In this document: positions 33,454 through 42,663 of the stretch, one piece after another
Layout of the letters: the number at the start of each line of letters is the position of its first letter
Numbering within the stretch: position 1 is the stretch's first letter
Origin: Saprospiraceae bacterium
GTDB taxonomy: Bacteria > Bacteroidota > Bacteroidia > Chitinophagales > Saprospiraceae
Reading direction: 5' to 3'
Length of the DNA: 64,000 nt
Assembly: GCA_022841745.1 (NCBI GenBank)
Contig: JALHQW010000031.1
Coordinates: 19,407 to 83,406, forward strand
Translations under genes and position numbers: made by a program
The notes under the pieces: generated by a model
Databases searched by the model: none
Told to the model about the DNA's origin: nothing
The model's input: only the letters and a program-made list of their open reading frames with translations

Positions 33454-34938
33454 TTAATTCGATTGTTTTCGATTCATTTTGAAAATGCCCCAGAAGAAAT
33501 TCTTGAGCACGAGCACATACAAAAAGCTGAAAGGCAATGCCATGATGATCAGCAGGCTGCTCACGGCATTCAGCAGGTCTTGCCTACCGACCGCCGTCAT
33601 GCCCAGGGCCGTTGCCGTGATGATAGCGCCCCAGGTGATCTTGTGCCGCCTGTCCGGGTTCTCGCTGCCGCCGTCCGAGAACATGCTCAGCACGAAAATG
33701 GCAGAATCCACCGAATTGATGATGGCGGTGAGGACGAGCAGCGCCGTTACAACGATGGTGATGCTGCTCAGGGGCAGCGTTTCCAAAAACAAGAACAGCG
33801 AGGTGTAGGGGTCGTCAAACTGCCCGCCGTACTGGCTGCCGATACCTTGGATGGCTTTGTTCCCAAAAATTGAGAACCATACCATGGTGGCCAGTGCCGG
33901 GATGACGATGGTGGCCAACAGGAACTGCCTCACCGTGCGCCCCCTCGAAATCCGGGCGATGAAGATGCCCGTGAACGGCACCCAGGCTATCCAAAATGCC
34001 CAGTAGAACACCGTCCAGTCGTTGGTGAAAGATCCGCTGGTTCGGTAGCCCCCGGTTGACAAACTCATTTCAAAAAAATGGAGCAGGTAGTTCCGAAGGG
34101 CGATGAGCGTATTTGAAAAATAGTTGCCCGCATCCAGGAAAAAACCAACGAAGAGCATCAGGGCGATGGAAACCGAGAGGTCCAAATCCGCCAATATTTT
34201 TATCACCTTCTTGATGCCCGTCAGGGCGGACAGCGTGGCTATTAGCCCTATGGCAAACACGAGCGCGAGCAGGGTAGGGGTGGCCGATTTTATTCCAAGG
34301 ATATGGTCCATGCCCCCGATGAACTGCGCCGCCCCCAGCCCCAGGGCAGCAATGACCCCGATAACAGTAATCAGGGCAATGAAAACATTGGTCAGCTTGG
34401 CGGTTGCGGCAGTTTTTTGGGAGGCCAGTACGGCGTTCAGGTAGTTGCCGGCCTTTTTTTCATAAAGGTTGTACGCCACTATCAGCCCGAACAGGCTGTA
34501 CATCGCCCAGGGCGTGAAGCCCCAATGGAAAAAGGAATATTCCAGTGCCAGTTCCTGCGCCTCCCTCCCTCCAACGGGCGGGTGGGCGTAGTAATAGACC
34601 GGCTCCTGCACCGCCCTGAACAGCAGCCCCGAGCCCATGCCGGTGCTGTACAACAGGGCTATCCAACTGAAAAAGCGGTACTCTGGCATCTCGTTGCCCA
34701 AGCGGGATTTGCCGAAGGGGAGCAAAAAAACAACGAGGGCGAGTGCTACCAGTAGCAACCCAAGCCAGAGGTACCAAGTCGAGAAAATTTTGAGGAGGTA
34801 TTGATTGGTCTTTCCCAGGAACGCCAATATAAACTCGGGGGCTACCAAGCCCGTGATAAAAATGGCTGCACTGAAAAGCACCGCCGTCAAGAATATCTTG
34901 TTGTCCGTGAAAATCTGCATTCTCAACTTATGAAACAT
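33454..34938 (-). CDS. BCCT-family transporter
   Basis: 494 residues with twelve predicted membrane helices. Family signatures include GMGSGLLFRAVQEPVYYY, FFHWGFTPWAMYSLFGLIVAYNLYE and WTVFYWAFWIAWVPFTGIFIARISRGRT, in which the aromatic box of betaine/choline/carnitine transporters is present. Substrates are trimethylammonium compounds. With EgtD and EgtB in the window, uptake of hercynine, ergothioneine or glycine betaine is an attractive idea, but the specificity cannot be read from the sequence. Confidence 0.9.
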   Translation of the reverse strand: MFHKLRMQIFTDNKIFLTAVLFSAAIFITGLVAPEFILAFLGKTNQYLLKIFSTWYLWLGLLLVALALVVFLLPFGKSRLGNEMPEYRFFSWIALLYSTGMGSGLLFRAVQEPVYYYAHPPVGGREAQELALEYSFFHWGFTPWAMYSLFGLIVAYNLYEKKAGNYLNAVLASQKTAATAKLTNVFIALITVIGVIAALGLGAAQFIGGMDHILGIKSATPTLLALVFAIGLIATLSALTGIKKVIKILADLDLSVSIALMLFVGFFLDAGNYFSNTLIALRNYLLHFFEMSLSTGGYRTSGSFTNDWTVFYWAFWIAWVPFTGIFIARISRGRTVRQFLLATIVIPALATMVWFSIFGNKAIQGIGSQYGGQFDDPYTSLFLFLETLPLSSITIVVTALLVLTAIINSVDSAIFVLSMFSDGGSENPDRRHKITWGAIITATALGMTAVGRQDLLNAVSSLLIIMALPFSFLYVLVLKNFFWGIFKMNRKQSN

Positions 34939-34964
34939 TAGTGACAGGCAACCAAAGCTGCCCT

Positions 34965-35495
34965 TTATTTCAATGATTCGAGGAAGGCCCCCAGCGCCCG
35001 GTCGAGGTTGGCTTGTTCTTCCGCTACCAGTTTTCCCTCAACCATGGTATAGTTGAAAGACGGCAGGCCATAATCCGCCACGATATTTGCCCCGATCCTC
35101 GGCATGGTGCGGAGCGAGTATTCCCGGCTATGCCCTGCGCCCCGCCTGCCCGTGGAGGTGCTCAACAGAAGCACGGGCTTTTCTTCCATCACCTTGTCCG
35201 AGCGGCGGGTGAGCCAGTCGGTGATGTTTTTGAAAAAAGCAGGCGAACCTTCGTTGTGTTCGGGCACGGAAATGATGAAGGCATCGTGCTGCTTTATCAT
35301 TTCGATTAATTCGTTGATTTCATTAGGTGTGAAATTGTCCTCGTCCATGTCCTCAGAATAGACGGGGATGGCCCATTTTCGGATGTCGAGCACCGTCACC
35401 TCGTGCCCTTTTACCAAAGGGCCGACGTAGTTTATCAATTGGTAATTGATGGACTTGGAGCTGTTGCTCCCTGCGAATGCGAGTATTTTTTTCAT
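34965..35495 (-). CDS. NADPH-dependent FMN reductase family protein
   Basis: 176 residues with the flavodoxin-like FMN-reductase fold: AFAGSNSSKSINYQL (phosphate loop) near residue 6, the conserved VPEHNEGSPAFFKNITDWLTR near 80, and LLSTSTGRRGAGHSREYSL near 110. It reduces FMN, azo compounds or quinones with NADPH. The start is at 35495 (MKKILAF), though an ATG at 35501 is in frame. It may deliver electrons to other flavoproteins of the redox region. Confidence 0.88.
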   Translation of the reverse strand: MKKILAFAGSNSSKSINYQLINYVGPLVKGHEVTVLDIRKWAIPVYSEDMDEDNFTPNEINELIEMIKQHDAFIISVPEHNEGSPAFFKNITDWLTRRSDKVMEEKPVLLLSTSTGRRGAGHSREYSLRTMPRIGANIVADYGLPSFNYTMVEGKLVAEEQANLDRALGAFLESLK

Positions 35496-35506
35496 GTGCA
35501 TGTGTT

Positions 35507-35620
35507 TTATTGATATTCTTTCAATTTCTCAAAACAGGCTTCGTGCTCCGCCACAAAATCTTCATCGAGTTCATTTATCAATTTTTTGAAAACTGGTTTC
35601 GTGGCCCGCATATGTTTCAT
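35507..35620 (-). CDS. Possible 37-residue small protein
   Basis: A short minus-strand frame, starting MKHMRATKPVFKKLINE and ending LKEYQ, is strongly charged and helical. There is no other gene in this 270-bp gap. It could be a real small protein or the end of a decayed gene. Confidence 0.3.
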   Translation of the reverse strand: MKHMRATKPVFKKLINELDEDFVAEHEACFEKLKEYQ

Positions 35621-35629
35621 GTTTTTTTA

Positions 35630-35773
35630 TCAAACCCAATCCGCTTGAACCGGTGCCCGAAGGGGCTTGGGCGGCGCATCGGGCAACATGCCTTTGCGGG
35701 GCTCGTACCGCTTCGGGCAGTAAATTGAACCGCTCATCGGTGATGACGGCAAGGTTGTGTTTTTTCCTTCCAT
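35630..35773 (-). CDS. Possible 47-residue small protein after the aldo/keto reductase
   Basis: The ATG lies one base after the stop of the aldo/keto reductase, and the frame runs for 47 codons. It is proline-rich at its end (APVQADWV). Coupling is possible, but no conserved motif is visible and the call is weak. Confidence 0.25.
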   Translation of the reverse strand: MEGKNTTLPSSPMSGSIYCPKRYEPRKGMLPDAPPKPLRAPVQADWV

Positions 35774-35774
35774 G

Positions 35775-36737
35775 TCAGTTCCAACTCAATTTTTTTCTTT
35801 CGTCCCAATACTGTTGGGGCCTAACGGCCAATTCCTTTAAGGCTGCCACCTCGCTTGCATCCAGCTCAAAGCCATCTGACTTGGCATTGCTTGATAAATG
35901 TTGCCCGTTCGCCGCGCCGCTGAGGACGATGCTAATGGGTATGCTGTCCATACAAAAGCGCATGGCAATAGCGTCAATGCCCACCTCGTATTTTTGCGCC
36001 AGTCGGTTCAGCAACTGGTAGGCGGCTGAGTAGTGCGGGTAATCCTGGTTGGGGAAGACCCGCCCGTTCGCCAAGGCTTCCTTGATGACCAGCCGTTTGT
36101 TTTGCCCCACAACCTCGGCCGCAATAGGGCCGATGCTCTGGTCAAAAACATTGTAAGTCACCTGAAACGTGTTGAAGAGGGGCTTCCCGTCCACGGCTGT
36201 GTCCAGGGCTTTCTTAATGACTTCAGCCTGGTTCGCCCCGGTCGTTGTGATGCCCATGTACAGCCCGTGGCTTCTCTTCAATTCCGCCAAGCGGTTCAAG
36301 ATGGCATTATTTTCCAAGACCCCGGTCTCGAACGTGGCAGAATGTACCTGATAGGTCGTCAACAGGGGCAGGAGTATTTTCGATGCCTCCCACTGTTCGT
36401 TGAGCTTTTTCAGGGAATGCTCCTTCACCTCGTGCTGGGTGGCCTTGGGGTCAAAATTGGCGACGTAGGTGTAGCCCCATTTGGTGGCTACTTCGATGCT
36501 TGCGTCGTTCTTCTCCATCGCCCAGTCGACCAGCATTTGCTCTGCCATGCCGTAGCCTGGGGCTGTGTCGAAGTAGCGGATGCCCCGGTCGTAGGCGTCA
36601 TCGAGCATATCAATGCCTTTTTGCCGGAAGGCAGCCAAGTCAAAGCCGGCCGAAGCTTCCTGCTTGATGTTGATGTAAACTGGGCGGCCGATTGCGGCAG
36701 TGCCAAGCCCGATGTTCTTCAAAATTTTCATCATCAT
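35775..36737 (-). CDS. Aldo/keto reductase
   Basis: About 320 residues with the TIM-barrel AKR pattern: IGLGTAAIGRP at the start, the catalytic aspartate-tyrosine stretch RYFDTAPGYGMAEQMLVDW near 60, the lysine in EVATKWGY, and YQVHSATFE. AKRs reduce aldehydes and ketones with NADPH. One of three clustered ATG codons (36737-36731) is the start. Divergent from the histidine kinase, with a 240-bp gap between them. Confidence 0.88.
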   Translation of the reverse strand: MMMKILKNIGLGTAAIGRPVYINIKQEASAGFDLAAFRQKGIDMLDDAYDRGIRYFDTAPGYGMAEQMLVDWAMEKNDASIEVATKWGYTYVANFDPKATQHEVKEHSLKKLNEQWEASKILLPLLTTYQVHSATFETGVLENNAILNRLAELKRSHGLYMGITTTGANQAEVIKKALDTAVDGKPLFNTFQVTYNVFDQSIGPIAAEVVGQNKRLVIKEALANGRVFPNQDYPHYSAAYQLLNRLAQKYEVGIDAIAMRFCMDSIPISIVLSGAANGQHLSSNAKSDGFELDASEVAALKELAVRPQQYWDERKKLSWN

Positions 36738-36976
36738 ACATTTTTTGTTGGTGTAAAAAAGCTGTTGACGCAGAAAAGGCACCTCCTTCTTTGGGTCACA
36801 ATAGGTAACATTGGCGGTAACGGTTGGGAACATTCCACTTTTCATCAAAAGGATGGTTCATTTTTGGTTGGTTGTATGTCTGGCTTTTATGATTTACATG
36901 TCCATATCAAGATGCCCGCACTTCGAGTATGTATCCTCCTGCTCCGAAACCGGCCATCCAGAAAACCCTTTGAGAG
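36738..36976. promoter_or_regulatory. Divergent promoter region of the AKR and histidine kinase genes
   Basis: A 239-bp gap between divergent genes that must contain both promoters. I cannot mark a convincing Bacteroidota -33/-7 pair. Confidence 0.35.
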
Positions 36977-38785
36977 ATGATATTATTACAGTTAGTTCTG
37001 TTTATATTGTTTGTGTTCGGGCTGTACCTTGTCTTTAGGACTTATGACCTCAAATTGGGGGGGATGAGTTTTGTGGCAATGTTGGCCTGCGTCATCGCCA
37101 TTGCTATGGTGCCCGTCTGTGAGGCTGAAATCGTGCGGGCAACTGCTCAAAACATTCCCGTCATAGCTTTTGTGCACAAGGTGCTGGTCAACCTTATTAT
37201 TTTCTTGGGAATTGTTTCTGTCTGGCTTACCCGACGGCGGCTTAAGCGCCGGAAAATGAAGAAGGCCGAGGTCGTAGTTGCCTGGCTGTACGCTGCGTTG
37301 ACGGTGGGGCTGTTCGTTCTCATGGCATACGGCTTCGACGATGTGTACAGCTTTCGGAAAATCAATGGCCTCTGGGCGTATCACATAGCCAACGGCAGCC
37401 CATATAAGATATATCTTGGGATATGGCTTTTTATGTCGTTGGCGACCATCACCCTGCTCATCATCTCGGCATACAAAAAGACGCTGATAAGGGAAAAACG
37501 TGTTTGGATGCACCGGCTTTTGCTCACCTTTATTGTGTTGCCGGGGATAATGTACTTGATGTTCTTTTTGCTGAACAGGTATGGGTACGCCTATTTCCTT
37601 TACTCCCCTTTCTTGGTCGTTTGTTCTTATGCTTGGGTGCACGTTTACTCCAACTTCAAAGTTTTCGACCCCAATCCGGCAAACGCCATGTCAAACATCC
37701 TTGACAACATCCCGAACATCGTGCTGATGACAGACAAAAATTTTAAAATAAGGTACTTGAACAACCTGGGACAAGGAACCCCGGTACATAAGAAGTCAAA
37801 TATCAAGGGCAAACCGTTTGGGGTTTTGCTCAGGCTAATCGGGACAGAACTTACTGACGGCACTTTGGACACAATTGCTGCATTGAACAAGGGCAAAACG
37901 TTTCAGTTCGAAATCACCACTATTGGCAAGCGGTATTTCAGGATTTATGCCAACCCTGTCTTTACGGGCAATGACAAAAAACTGGGCTATGTCTTCATAG
38001 GACATGACATCACCATCACCAAGAACCACGAGGCCGAGCTGCAAAGGATGAACCAAGAGCTCCAGGCCTCGAACAAGGAGTTGGAGCAGTTTGCATACAT
38101 GGCTTCCCATGACCTGAAGACCCCGCTACGGAACGTCATCAGCTTTTCTGGCCTGCTGCAGCGTTCCATCAAGGCCGGGAAATTGGATGATGCCGATGAA
38201 TACCTTGGCTATATTATAAAATATGGCAAGAATATGTCCGATATCATTGCCGATGTGCTGGAGCTTTGCAGGATAGGCAAAAACACCAGTGGGGTGGAGC
38301 CTGTTGACATTAATGCCTTGCTCCGTGAGGTCATGATAGAACTGGGAGACAGAATCGAAAAAGCTAAAGCAGCCGTCAACTATCACACGATGCCTAACGT
38401 GCTTGGGAGCAAGTCGCAGCTAAAGCAGGTCTTCTTAAACCTTGTTGAGAATGCCATCAAGTACAACAGCAGCGAAGCCCCCAAGGTTGGTATTTCATAT
38501 TGCTATCTCTCGGAAAATGAGCACAAGTTTACCGTCAGTGACAATGGCATCGGGTTCGAGCAAAAATATGCCGACGATGTGTTCCAGATATTCAAGCGGC
38601 TGCACACCATGGACGAATACGAGGGGACGGGTATCGGCCTCGCCATGTGCAAAAAAATCGTGCAGGCCCATGGCGGGGGTATCTGGATTTACTCAGAAAG
38701 GGGCAAAGGGACAAAGGTATCATTCACACTTCCTACTGTTATCTCCAAGGGCAAAACCCCTCCATGCCCAGACCAATTAAATTGA
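36977..38785 (+). CDS. Membrane sensor histidine kinase with PAS domain
   Basis: 602 residues. The N-terminal 225 residues contain about seven membrane helices (7TM-type sensor). A PAS-like domain follows (about 235-345), then a coiled linker and the HisKA helix with the phospho-acceptor in ASHDLKTPLRNV near 377. The HATPase domain has the N-box LVENAIKYNSSEA, G1 FTVSDNGIGFE, and G2 GTGIGLAMCKKIV. No response regulator is adjacent. This is the only clear plus-strand gene between 12.9 and 64 kb, so it may sense the stress that the surrounding minus-strand genes repair. Confidence 0.92.
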   Translation: MILLQLVLFILFVFGLYLVFRTYDLKLGGMSFVAMLACVIAIAMVPVCEAEIVRATAQNIPVIAFVHKVLVNLIIFLGIVSVWLTRRRLKRRKMKKAEVVVAWLYAALTVGLFVLMAYGFDDVYSFRKINGLWAYHIANGSPYKIYLGIWLFMSLATITLLIISAYKKTLIREKRVWMHRLLLTFIVLPGIMYLMFFLLNRYGYAYFLYSPFLVVCSYAWVHVYSNFKVFDPNPANAMSNILDNIPNIVLMTDKNFKIRYLNNLGQGTPVHKKSNIKGKPFGVLLRLIGTELTDGTLDTIAALNKGKTFQFEITTIGKRYFRIYANPVFTGNDKKLGYVFIGHDITITKNHEAELQRMNQELQASNKELEQFAYMASHDLKTPLRNVISFSGLLQRSIKAGKLDDADEYLGYIIKYGKNMSDIIADVLELCRIGKNTSGVEPVDINALLREVMIELGDRIEKAKAAVNYHTMPNVLGSKSQLKQVFLNLVENAIKYNSSEAPKVGISYCYLSENEHKFTVSDNGIGFEQKYADDVFQIFKRLHTMDEYEGTGIGLAMCKKIVQAHGGGIWIYSERGKGTKVSFTLPTVISKGKTPPCPDQLN

Positions 38786-38823
38786 TGTTGTCAAAGAACT
38801 TGTTGCGCATCCTGGCCAGTGGG

Positions 38824-39231
38824 CTATGCCTCGTCGCCCATATAGGGGTTGTGCTCATGTTGTATTTTCCTTATGCTGATGGTGCGCACCCCATAGACTA
38901 TCAGCAGGCCCAAGGCAAACAAAATGAAAACAACGCCCAAAAACAATACTGTTTGTGGGCCCATGTGCCTGATGCCCTTTTCATTTGTTAGCAAGGCGCC
39001 CAGTATCCCTGCGAGCACGAAGCAGCTTGCCGAGACATAAAGTAGCGCCGTAGCCCAGGCCAAACGGGCCAACTGCTTTATTTTCATCGCAGATATTTTA
39101 TGTTCAAATGCTGTGCACTTTTTTGACAGCAACGTGGCAATCTCGGTGTTGAGGGCCATCATCTGGGCGGTTGTTGAGACAATGAAAAGCCCAACTGCGG
39201 GCAATATCGTTATGGGTAAGTACCATTCCAT
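38824..39231 (-). CDS. DUF2721 family membrane protein
   Basis: 135 residues with three membrane helices: an N-terminal ILPAVGLFIVSTTAQMMALNT typical of DUF2721, ALLYVSASCFVLAGILGALL, and VLFLGVVFILFALGLLIVYG. The amphipathic HKISAMKIKQLARLA stretch joins the first two. Function unknown. It is convergent with the histidine kinase gene (38-bp gap). Confidence 0.8.
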   Translation of the reverse strand: MEWYLPITILPAVGLFIVSTTAQMMALNTEIATLLSKKCTAFEHKISAMKIKQLARLAWATALLYVSASCFVLAGILGALLTNEKGIRHMGPQTVLFLGVVFILFALGLLIVYGVRTISIRKIQHEHNPYMGDEA

Positions 39232-39242
39232 TCAGTAGGTCA

Positions 39243-39713
39243 TCATTTTAAGGATTCCAGGTAGGGCACCTGTCCCTGTGCCAGCTTCAGCCTCGTCCAT
39301 ACGTTCATGTTGATGATGATGGCGGCGATTTCGGCAATTTCTTTCTCTGGGAAATACCCTGCCAGCTCATCGTGGAAAAACTGGAAATCCTCGCTGACGC
39401 CCTCGTTCAGCACGTCGCAATAGGCCAGTGCGGCCTTCTCCCTTTCATCGTATAGTTCGCTGTTGTGCCAGGATGAGATGTTGTCCACTTTCGATTCGTG
39501 GATGCCGATTTCACGGGCGGTTTTGGCGTGGAGGATGACGCAGTAGGCACATTCGTTCTTCTGCGCCACCCGTAGGCGCAGCAATTGTGCGAGCTGCTTG
39601 TCCACGCTAAGGTCGGCGGTGTAGCCGAATGCCTGTGCCATTTGCTTGGCAATGTCGTGGAAAGGGGTGATGTCGGGGTTGAACCGGGTCTCCTTGAATT
39701 TTACTTCTTGCAT
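39243..39713 (-). CDS. Carboxymuconolactone decarboxylase/AhpD-like protein
   Basis: 156 residues with the AhpD signature NECAYCVILHAKTAREIGI, containing C-x-x-C and the conserved histidine two turns later. Helices with EREKAALAYCDVL and IAAIIINMNVWTRL complete the fold. AhpD-like proteins are alkylhydroperoxidases or redox partners; the C-x-x-C-x-x-x-H pattern supports a redox role rather than a true decarboxylase. It is 12 bp from the DUF2721 gene. Confidence 0.85.
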   Translation of the reverse strand: MQEVKFKETRFNPDITPFHDIAKQMAQAFGYTADLSVDKQLAQLLRLRVAQKNECAYCVILHAKTAREIGIHESKVDNISSWHNSELYDEREKAALAYCDVLNEGVSEDFQFFHDELAGYFPEKEIAEIAAIIINMNVWTRLKLAQGQVPYLESLK

Positions 39714-39794
39714 CTGTTTTTTCGTTTTGTTTCGAAAAAGAAGCCAGTGCTCCCTGCGCCGGAAGCTCGGTGGGCAGCTGGCAGTTAAAAAAAA

Positions 39795-40190
39795 TCAGTT
39801 TGTGGCCGCTTGTGCGAAACTACCCAGGGCTGTGCCTATCATGCCCAGTACCTCGCCGGCATCGCTGCCGATGGCGTGGCGCTGTTGCAGATAGAGGGGG
39901 TCGTTGTAGGCGACGAAGACCTCCCCGTTTTGCTCATACACCAGAAACTTTTGCGGCAGGTCGAGCGCCGCCAAGATGTTGCCCTGCATCAGGGGCGTCC
40001 CCGTTTTTGGGTTGCCAAAGAAAATGGCCTGCGCTTTTCCTAGTTCCAGCCCTATCCCTTCCGCATTTTTACCATGGTCAAATTCTTTGACGATGAAAAT
40101 ATTAGGGTTCGCCTCCAAGGCTGCTTTCAGCCTTGAATAGGTGTTTTCAAAATCGTAGTTGCTTTTGACCTGAATGACTCCGCTGCTCAT
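39795..40190 (-). CDS. DUF302 family protein
   Basis: 131 residues with the DUF302 pattern: TYSRLKAALEANPNIFIVKEFDHGKNAEGIGLELGKAQAIFFGNPKTGTPLMQGN, followed by LDLPQKFLVYEQNGEVFVAYNDP. DUF302 proteins are of unknown biochemical activity, but family members occur near redox and reactive-chlorine genes in other bacteria. It is adjacent to the thiolase gene (6 bp). Confidence 0.88.
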   Translation of the reverse strand: MSSGVIQVKSNYDFENTYSRLKAALEANPNIFIVKEFDHGKNAEGIGLELGKAQAIFFGNPKTGTPLMQGNILAALDLPQKFLVYEQNGEVFVAYNDPLYLQQRHAIGSDAGEVLGMIGTALGSFAQAATN

Positions 40191-40196
40191 TTTTTT

Positions 40197-41465
40197 TCAG
40201 TTTTGCATTAATGCGATAGCACCAAGGCCTCCGTCGGCGCAGGCACTTATCAGCGCCTTTTTGCCTTTGCCCATCCGGTGCAGCTCTTTGACGGTCTGGC
40301 TCAGGATCCTTGCGCCCGTGGCCCCGAACGGGTGCCCGATGGCGATGCTGCTGCCGTTGGGGTTGAGCTTGTGGCGGGGGAATTTCCCGAAATCCATCGT
40401 AGTCCCCGTCTTTTTCAGGTGCGCCGGGTCTTCGAGGTTTTTGATGGTGGCGACCACCTGAGAGGCGAATGCCTCGTGTATTTCCCAGAGGTCAATGTCG
40501 TCGTAGGTGAGCCCATGCCGTTCGAGCAGCCTGGGTATGGCGAAGGTGGGGGACATGAGGATGCCCTCCTCTTCGATGTTTACCCCCGCAATTTCCCAGT
40601 CAATCAGGCGGGCCTTGTAGGGCGTATCTATTCCGCCAATCCGGTTTTTGCCCGCTATCCAGACGCCAGCTGCGCCATCGGTGAACAGGGTGGAATTGCC
40701 TGCGGTAATGCTGCCTTTTCCTGATTTTTTATCGAAAACAGGGCGCAGCGTGGCCAATTTTTCCAGGGAAGAATTGCGCCGTGGGATGCTGTCCTTTTGC
40801 AGCCCGAACGCGGGGAAAACCAAGTCATCATAGAAGCCCTGGTCAGCCGCCTTGAAATAGTTTTCATGGCTGCTCAAGGCGTATTTGTCCTGCTCCTCGC
40901 GGGTCACGCCAAGCCGTTGCCCGGTGATTTCGGCGTGCTGCCCCATGCTTTTGCCCGTCTTGCGGTTGCCCCTGCGGGGTATGTACAGGCTGAACCCAAA
41001 GATGCCCGAAAGGAAGTGGCTGATTTTTTTGAAAAAACCTTTTTGGGCAGGCAAGGCCCGCACCCATTTCGAGGTTTTTGGGGAAAGGCCGACCTGCACG
41101 TTGGACATGCTCTCCACGCCGCCCGCGATGGCCACCTCGTCGTCGGTAATCATCAGCCCCGCCTGTATGGCGGCCACCAGGCTGGTGCTGCAGGCCAGGG
41201 TAGTGGAAAGCCCGATGGTCTGTTCTGAAAGCTCGGATTCCAGGATGGCCTCCCTGCCGATGTTGCTGTAGTCGAGGTTGGGCACGACCGTCCCCCAGAC
41301 GACGAACTCCGGGTTGATGCCCTGCCGCCGTTTCATTTCGTTCAAAACGGCGACAGACATCTGAACGGCTCCGACGTTGCTCAATTCCTTATCTGCTTTC
41401 GCAAAAGGAGTGCGCAGCCCGGCCGCTACCCATACTTCTTTATTGATTCTGCTGGCGTTGCCCAT
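40197..41465 (-). CDS. Thiolase (acetyl-CoA acyltransferase, FadI-like)
   Basis: 422 residues with all thiolase motifs: the nucleophile cysteine in STTLACSTSLVAAIQ near 92, HEAFASQ near 345, the GHPFGATGARI glycine loop and the second cysteine in ISACADGGLGA near 411. An insertion around residues 135-165 (YIPRRGNRKTGKSMGQHAE) matches the trifunctional-type FadI subgroup. It cleaves or condenses 3-ketoacyl-CoA. No FadJ partner is present. It is separated from MsrA by 3 bp. Confidence 0.9.
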   Translation of the reverse strand: MGNASRINKEVWVAAGLRTPFAKADKELSNVGAVQMSVAVLNEMKRRQGINPEFVVWGTVVPNLDYSNIGREAILESELSEQTIGLSTTLACSTSLVAAIQAGLMITDDEVAIAGGVESMSNVQVGLSPKTSKWVRALPAQKGFFKKISHFLSGIFGFSLYIPRRGNRKTGKSMGQHAEITGQRLGVTREEQDKYALSSHENYFKAADQGFYDDLVFPAFGLQKDSIPRRNSSLEKLATLRPVFDKKSGKGSITAGNSTLFTDGAAGVWIAGKNRIGGIDTPYKARLIDWEIAGVNIEEEGILMSPTFAIPRLLERHGLTYDDIDLWEIHEAFASQVVATIKNLEDPAHLKKTGTTMDFGKFPRHKLNPNGSSIAIGHPFGATGARILSQTVKELHRMGKGKKALISACADGGLGAIALMQN

Positions 41466-41468
41466 GAT

Positions 41469-41978
41469 TTAGGAGGCTACGGCAGCGTCGAGGAACGTAC
41501 CGAACCGCTCGAAGTGGCAGGTGTAGCCGTTCGGGTGCTTCACCAGATAGTCCTGGTGGTAGTCTTCTGCCGGCCAAGCCTTCGTGAAAGGCTCAAGGGT
41601 GGTGGCCACCTTGCCGTCCCAGCGGCCGGAGGCGTTCACGATGTCAATCACTTCGTTGGCGGTTGCCTTTTCTTCTTCGTTCTGGAAGAAGATGGCAGAG
41701 CGGTAGCTGGAGCCGACGTCGTTGCCCTGGCGGTTGACCGTCGTTGGGTTGTGGATGCGGAAGAAATAGTCCAGTATTTCCTTGAACGAGGTTTCGTTCG
41801 GGTCGTACGTCAGTTCAATGCCTTCGGCATGGCCTGGGTGGTTGCGGTAGGTAGGGTTGTCATTGCTGCCACCGAGGTAAATCACTTCGGTGTCTTTGAT
41901 GCCGGGCCTAACCCTGTACAAATCTTCCATGCCCCAGAAACAGCCGCCGGCTACGTATGCTTTTTTTAAGTTGCTCAT
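41469..41978 (-). CDS. msrA: Peptide methionine sulfoxide reductase MsrA
   Basis: 169 residues with the active-site [30 protein letters not shown] and HQDYL-type region; all features of a cytoplasmic MsrA. Catalytic cysteine near residue 13. A second resolving cysteine in YTCHFERFG near the end. It reduces methionine S-sulfoxide in proteins with thioredoxin, and the thioredoxin gene follows 19 bp upstream in transcription order, a natural pairing. Confidence 0.93.
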   Translation of the reverse strand: MSNLKKAYVAGGCFWGMEDLYRVRPGIKDTEVIYLGGSNDNPTYRNHPGHAEGIELTYDPNETSFKEILDYFFRIHNPTTVNRQGNDVGSSYRSAIFFQNEEEKATANEVIDIVNASGRWDGKVATTLEPFTKAWPAEDYHQDYLVKHPNGYTCHFERFGTFLDAAVAS

Positions 41979-41997
41979 TTTGCTGAATTTTTACGGT

Positions 41998-42312
41998 TTA
42001 CAAATAAGACTGGATTTTCGATTCGAGCGCAGCTTCTGTCTGTACGCCAACAAGCCGCTCCTGTATCTCGCCATCTTTCACGAAGAAGAGGGCCGGGATA
42101 CTCCTCACCCCGAACTGCTGGGCCAACTCGCCGTTTTGGTCAACATTGACCTTGACGATGGCAAAGTCATCCTTATGTTTTTCAGAGAGTTTTTCGACCG
42201 TGGGCAGCAGTACCCTGCAGGGGCCGCACCAGTCAGCATAAAAATCGAGGAGGATCGGCTTGCCCGAGTCCACTAAGTTTTGATAGTCTTCTTTTTTCGT
42301 GATTGCTTGCAT
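41998..42312 (-). CDS. trxA: Thioredoxin
   Basis: 104 residues, standard thioredoxin fold with the WCGPCR active site (residues about 29-34), the cis-proline region RSIPALFF, and a conserved C-terminal helix. The protein is the probable electron donor to the MsrA and peroxiredoxin-type enzymes around it. A second, divergent thioredoxin lies at 42664-42984; the two share about 40 percent of residues by eye. Confidence 0.92.
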   Translation of the reverse strand: MQAITKKEDYQNLVDSGKPILLDFYADWCGPCRVLLPTVEKLSEKHKDDFAIVKVNVDQNGELAQQFGVRSIPALFFVKDGEIQERLVGVQTEAALESKIQSYL

Positions 42313-42663
42313 CTTCCTAATTTTTTATGGCCGGGAAATATGAAATTTTGAATTCGTCTTTTTGCCTCTTTGGTGAAAGGGTTTAAAATCACCATCCTGA
42401 ATTTCGGATTTCCAAACCTGCGTTAATTCTTTTGTTTGATACCAGTCTTATTTTGCAGCATTTGTAGCCAGGGATGCCGCTGCCCCACGTTCGCCGTTGT
42501 TGCAAAATGAGGCTGGTTTCAAAATTCCTTTTTACAGCTACAAAGGTATATCCAACTTCGCTGCCTTCGTTTATCAGGCTTTCCTGATGATTTGTGAATA
42601 TTTCCCTTCCTCCTTTTTTGTGCCCCGTCCGCAATTGACACAGTATGAGACATGGGGAATGAA
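42313..42663. other. Intergenic stretch between two thioredoxin genes
   Basis: About 350 bp without a gene. It contains an imperfect inverted repeat (ACCAGTCTTATTTTGCA, 42441-42457, against 42501-42517, with two G-U-type mismatches) and the 16-mer ATTTGTGAATATTTCC at 42590-42605 that also occurs in the upstream region of msrB at 58147. The upstream leader of the thioredoxin gene must be within this stretch. Confidence 0.55.
42590..42605 (-). promoter_or_regulatory. Shared 16-mer, candidate operator (copy C)
   Basis: ATTTGTGAATATTTCC on the plus strand, identical to the copy at 58220-58235. It lies 278 bp upstream of the thioredoxin start at 42312. The minus-strand sense is GGAAATATTCACAAAT. 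Confidence 0.45.
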
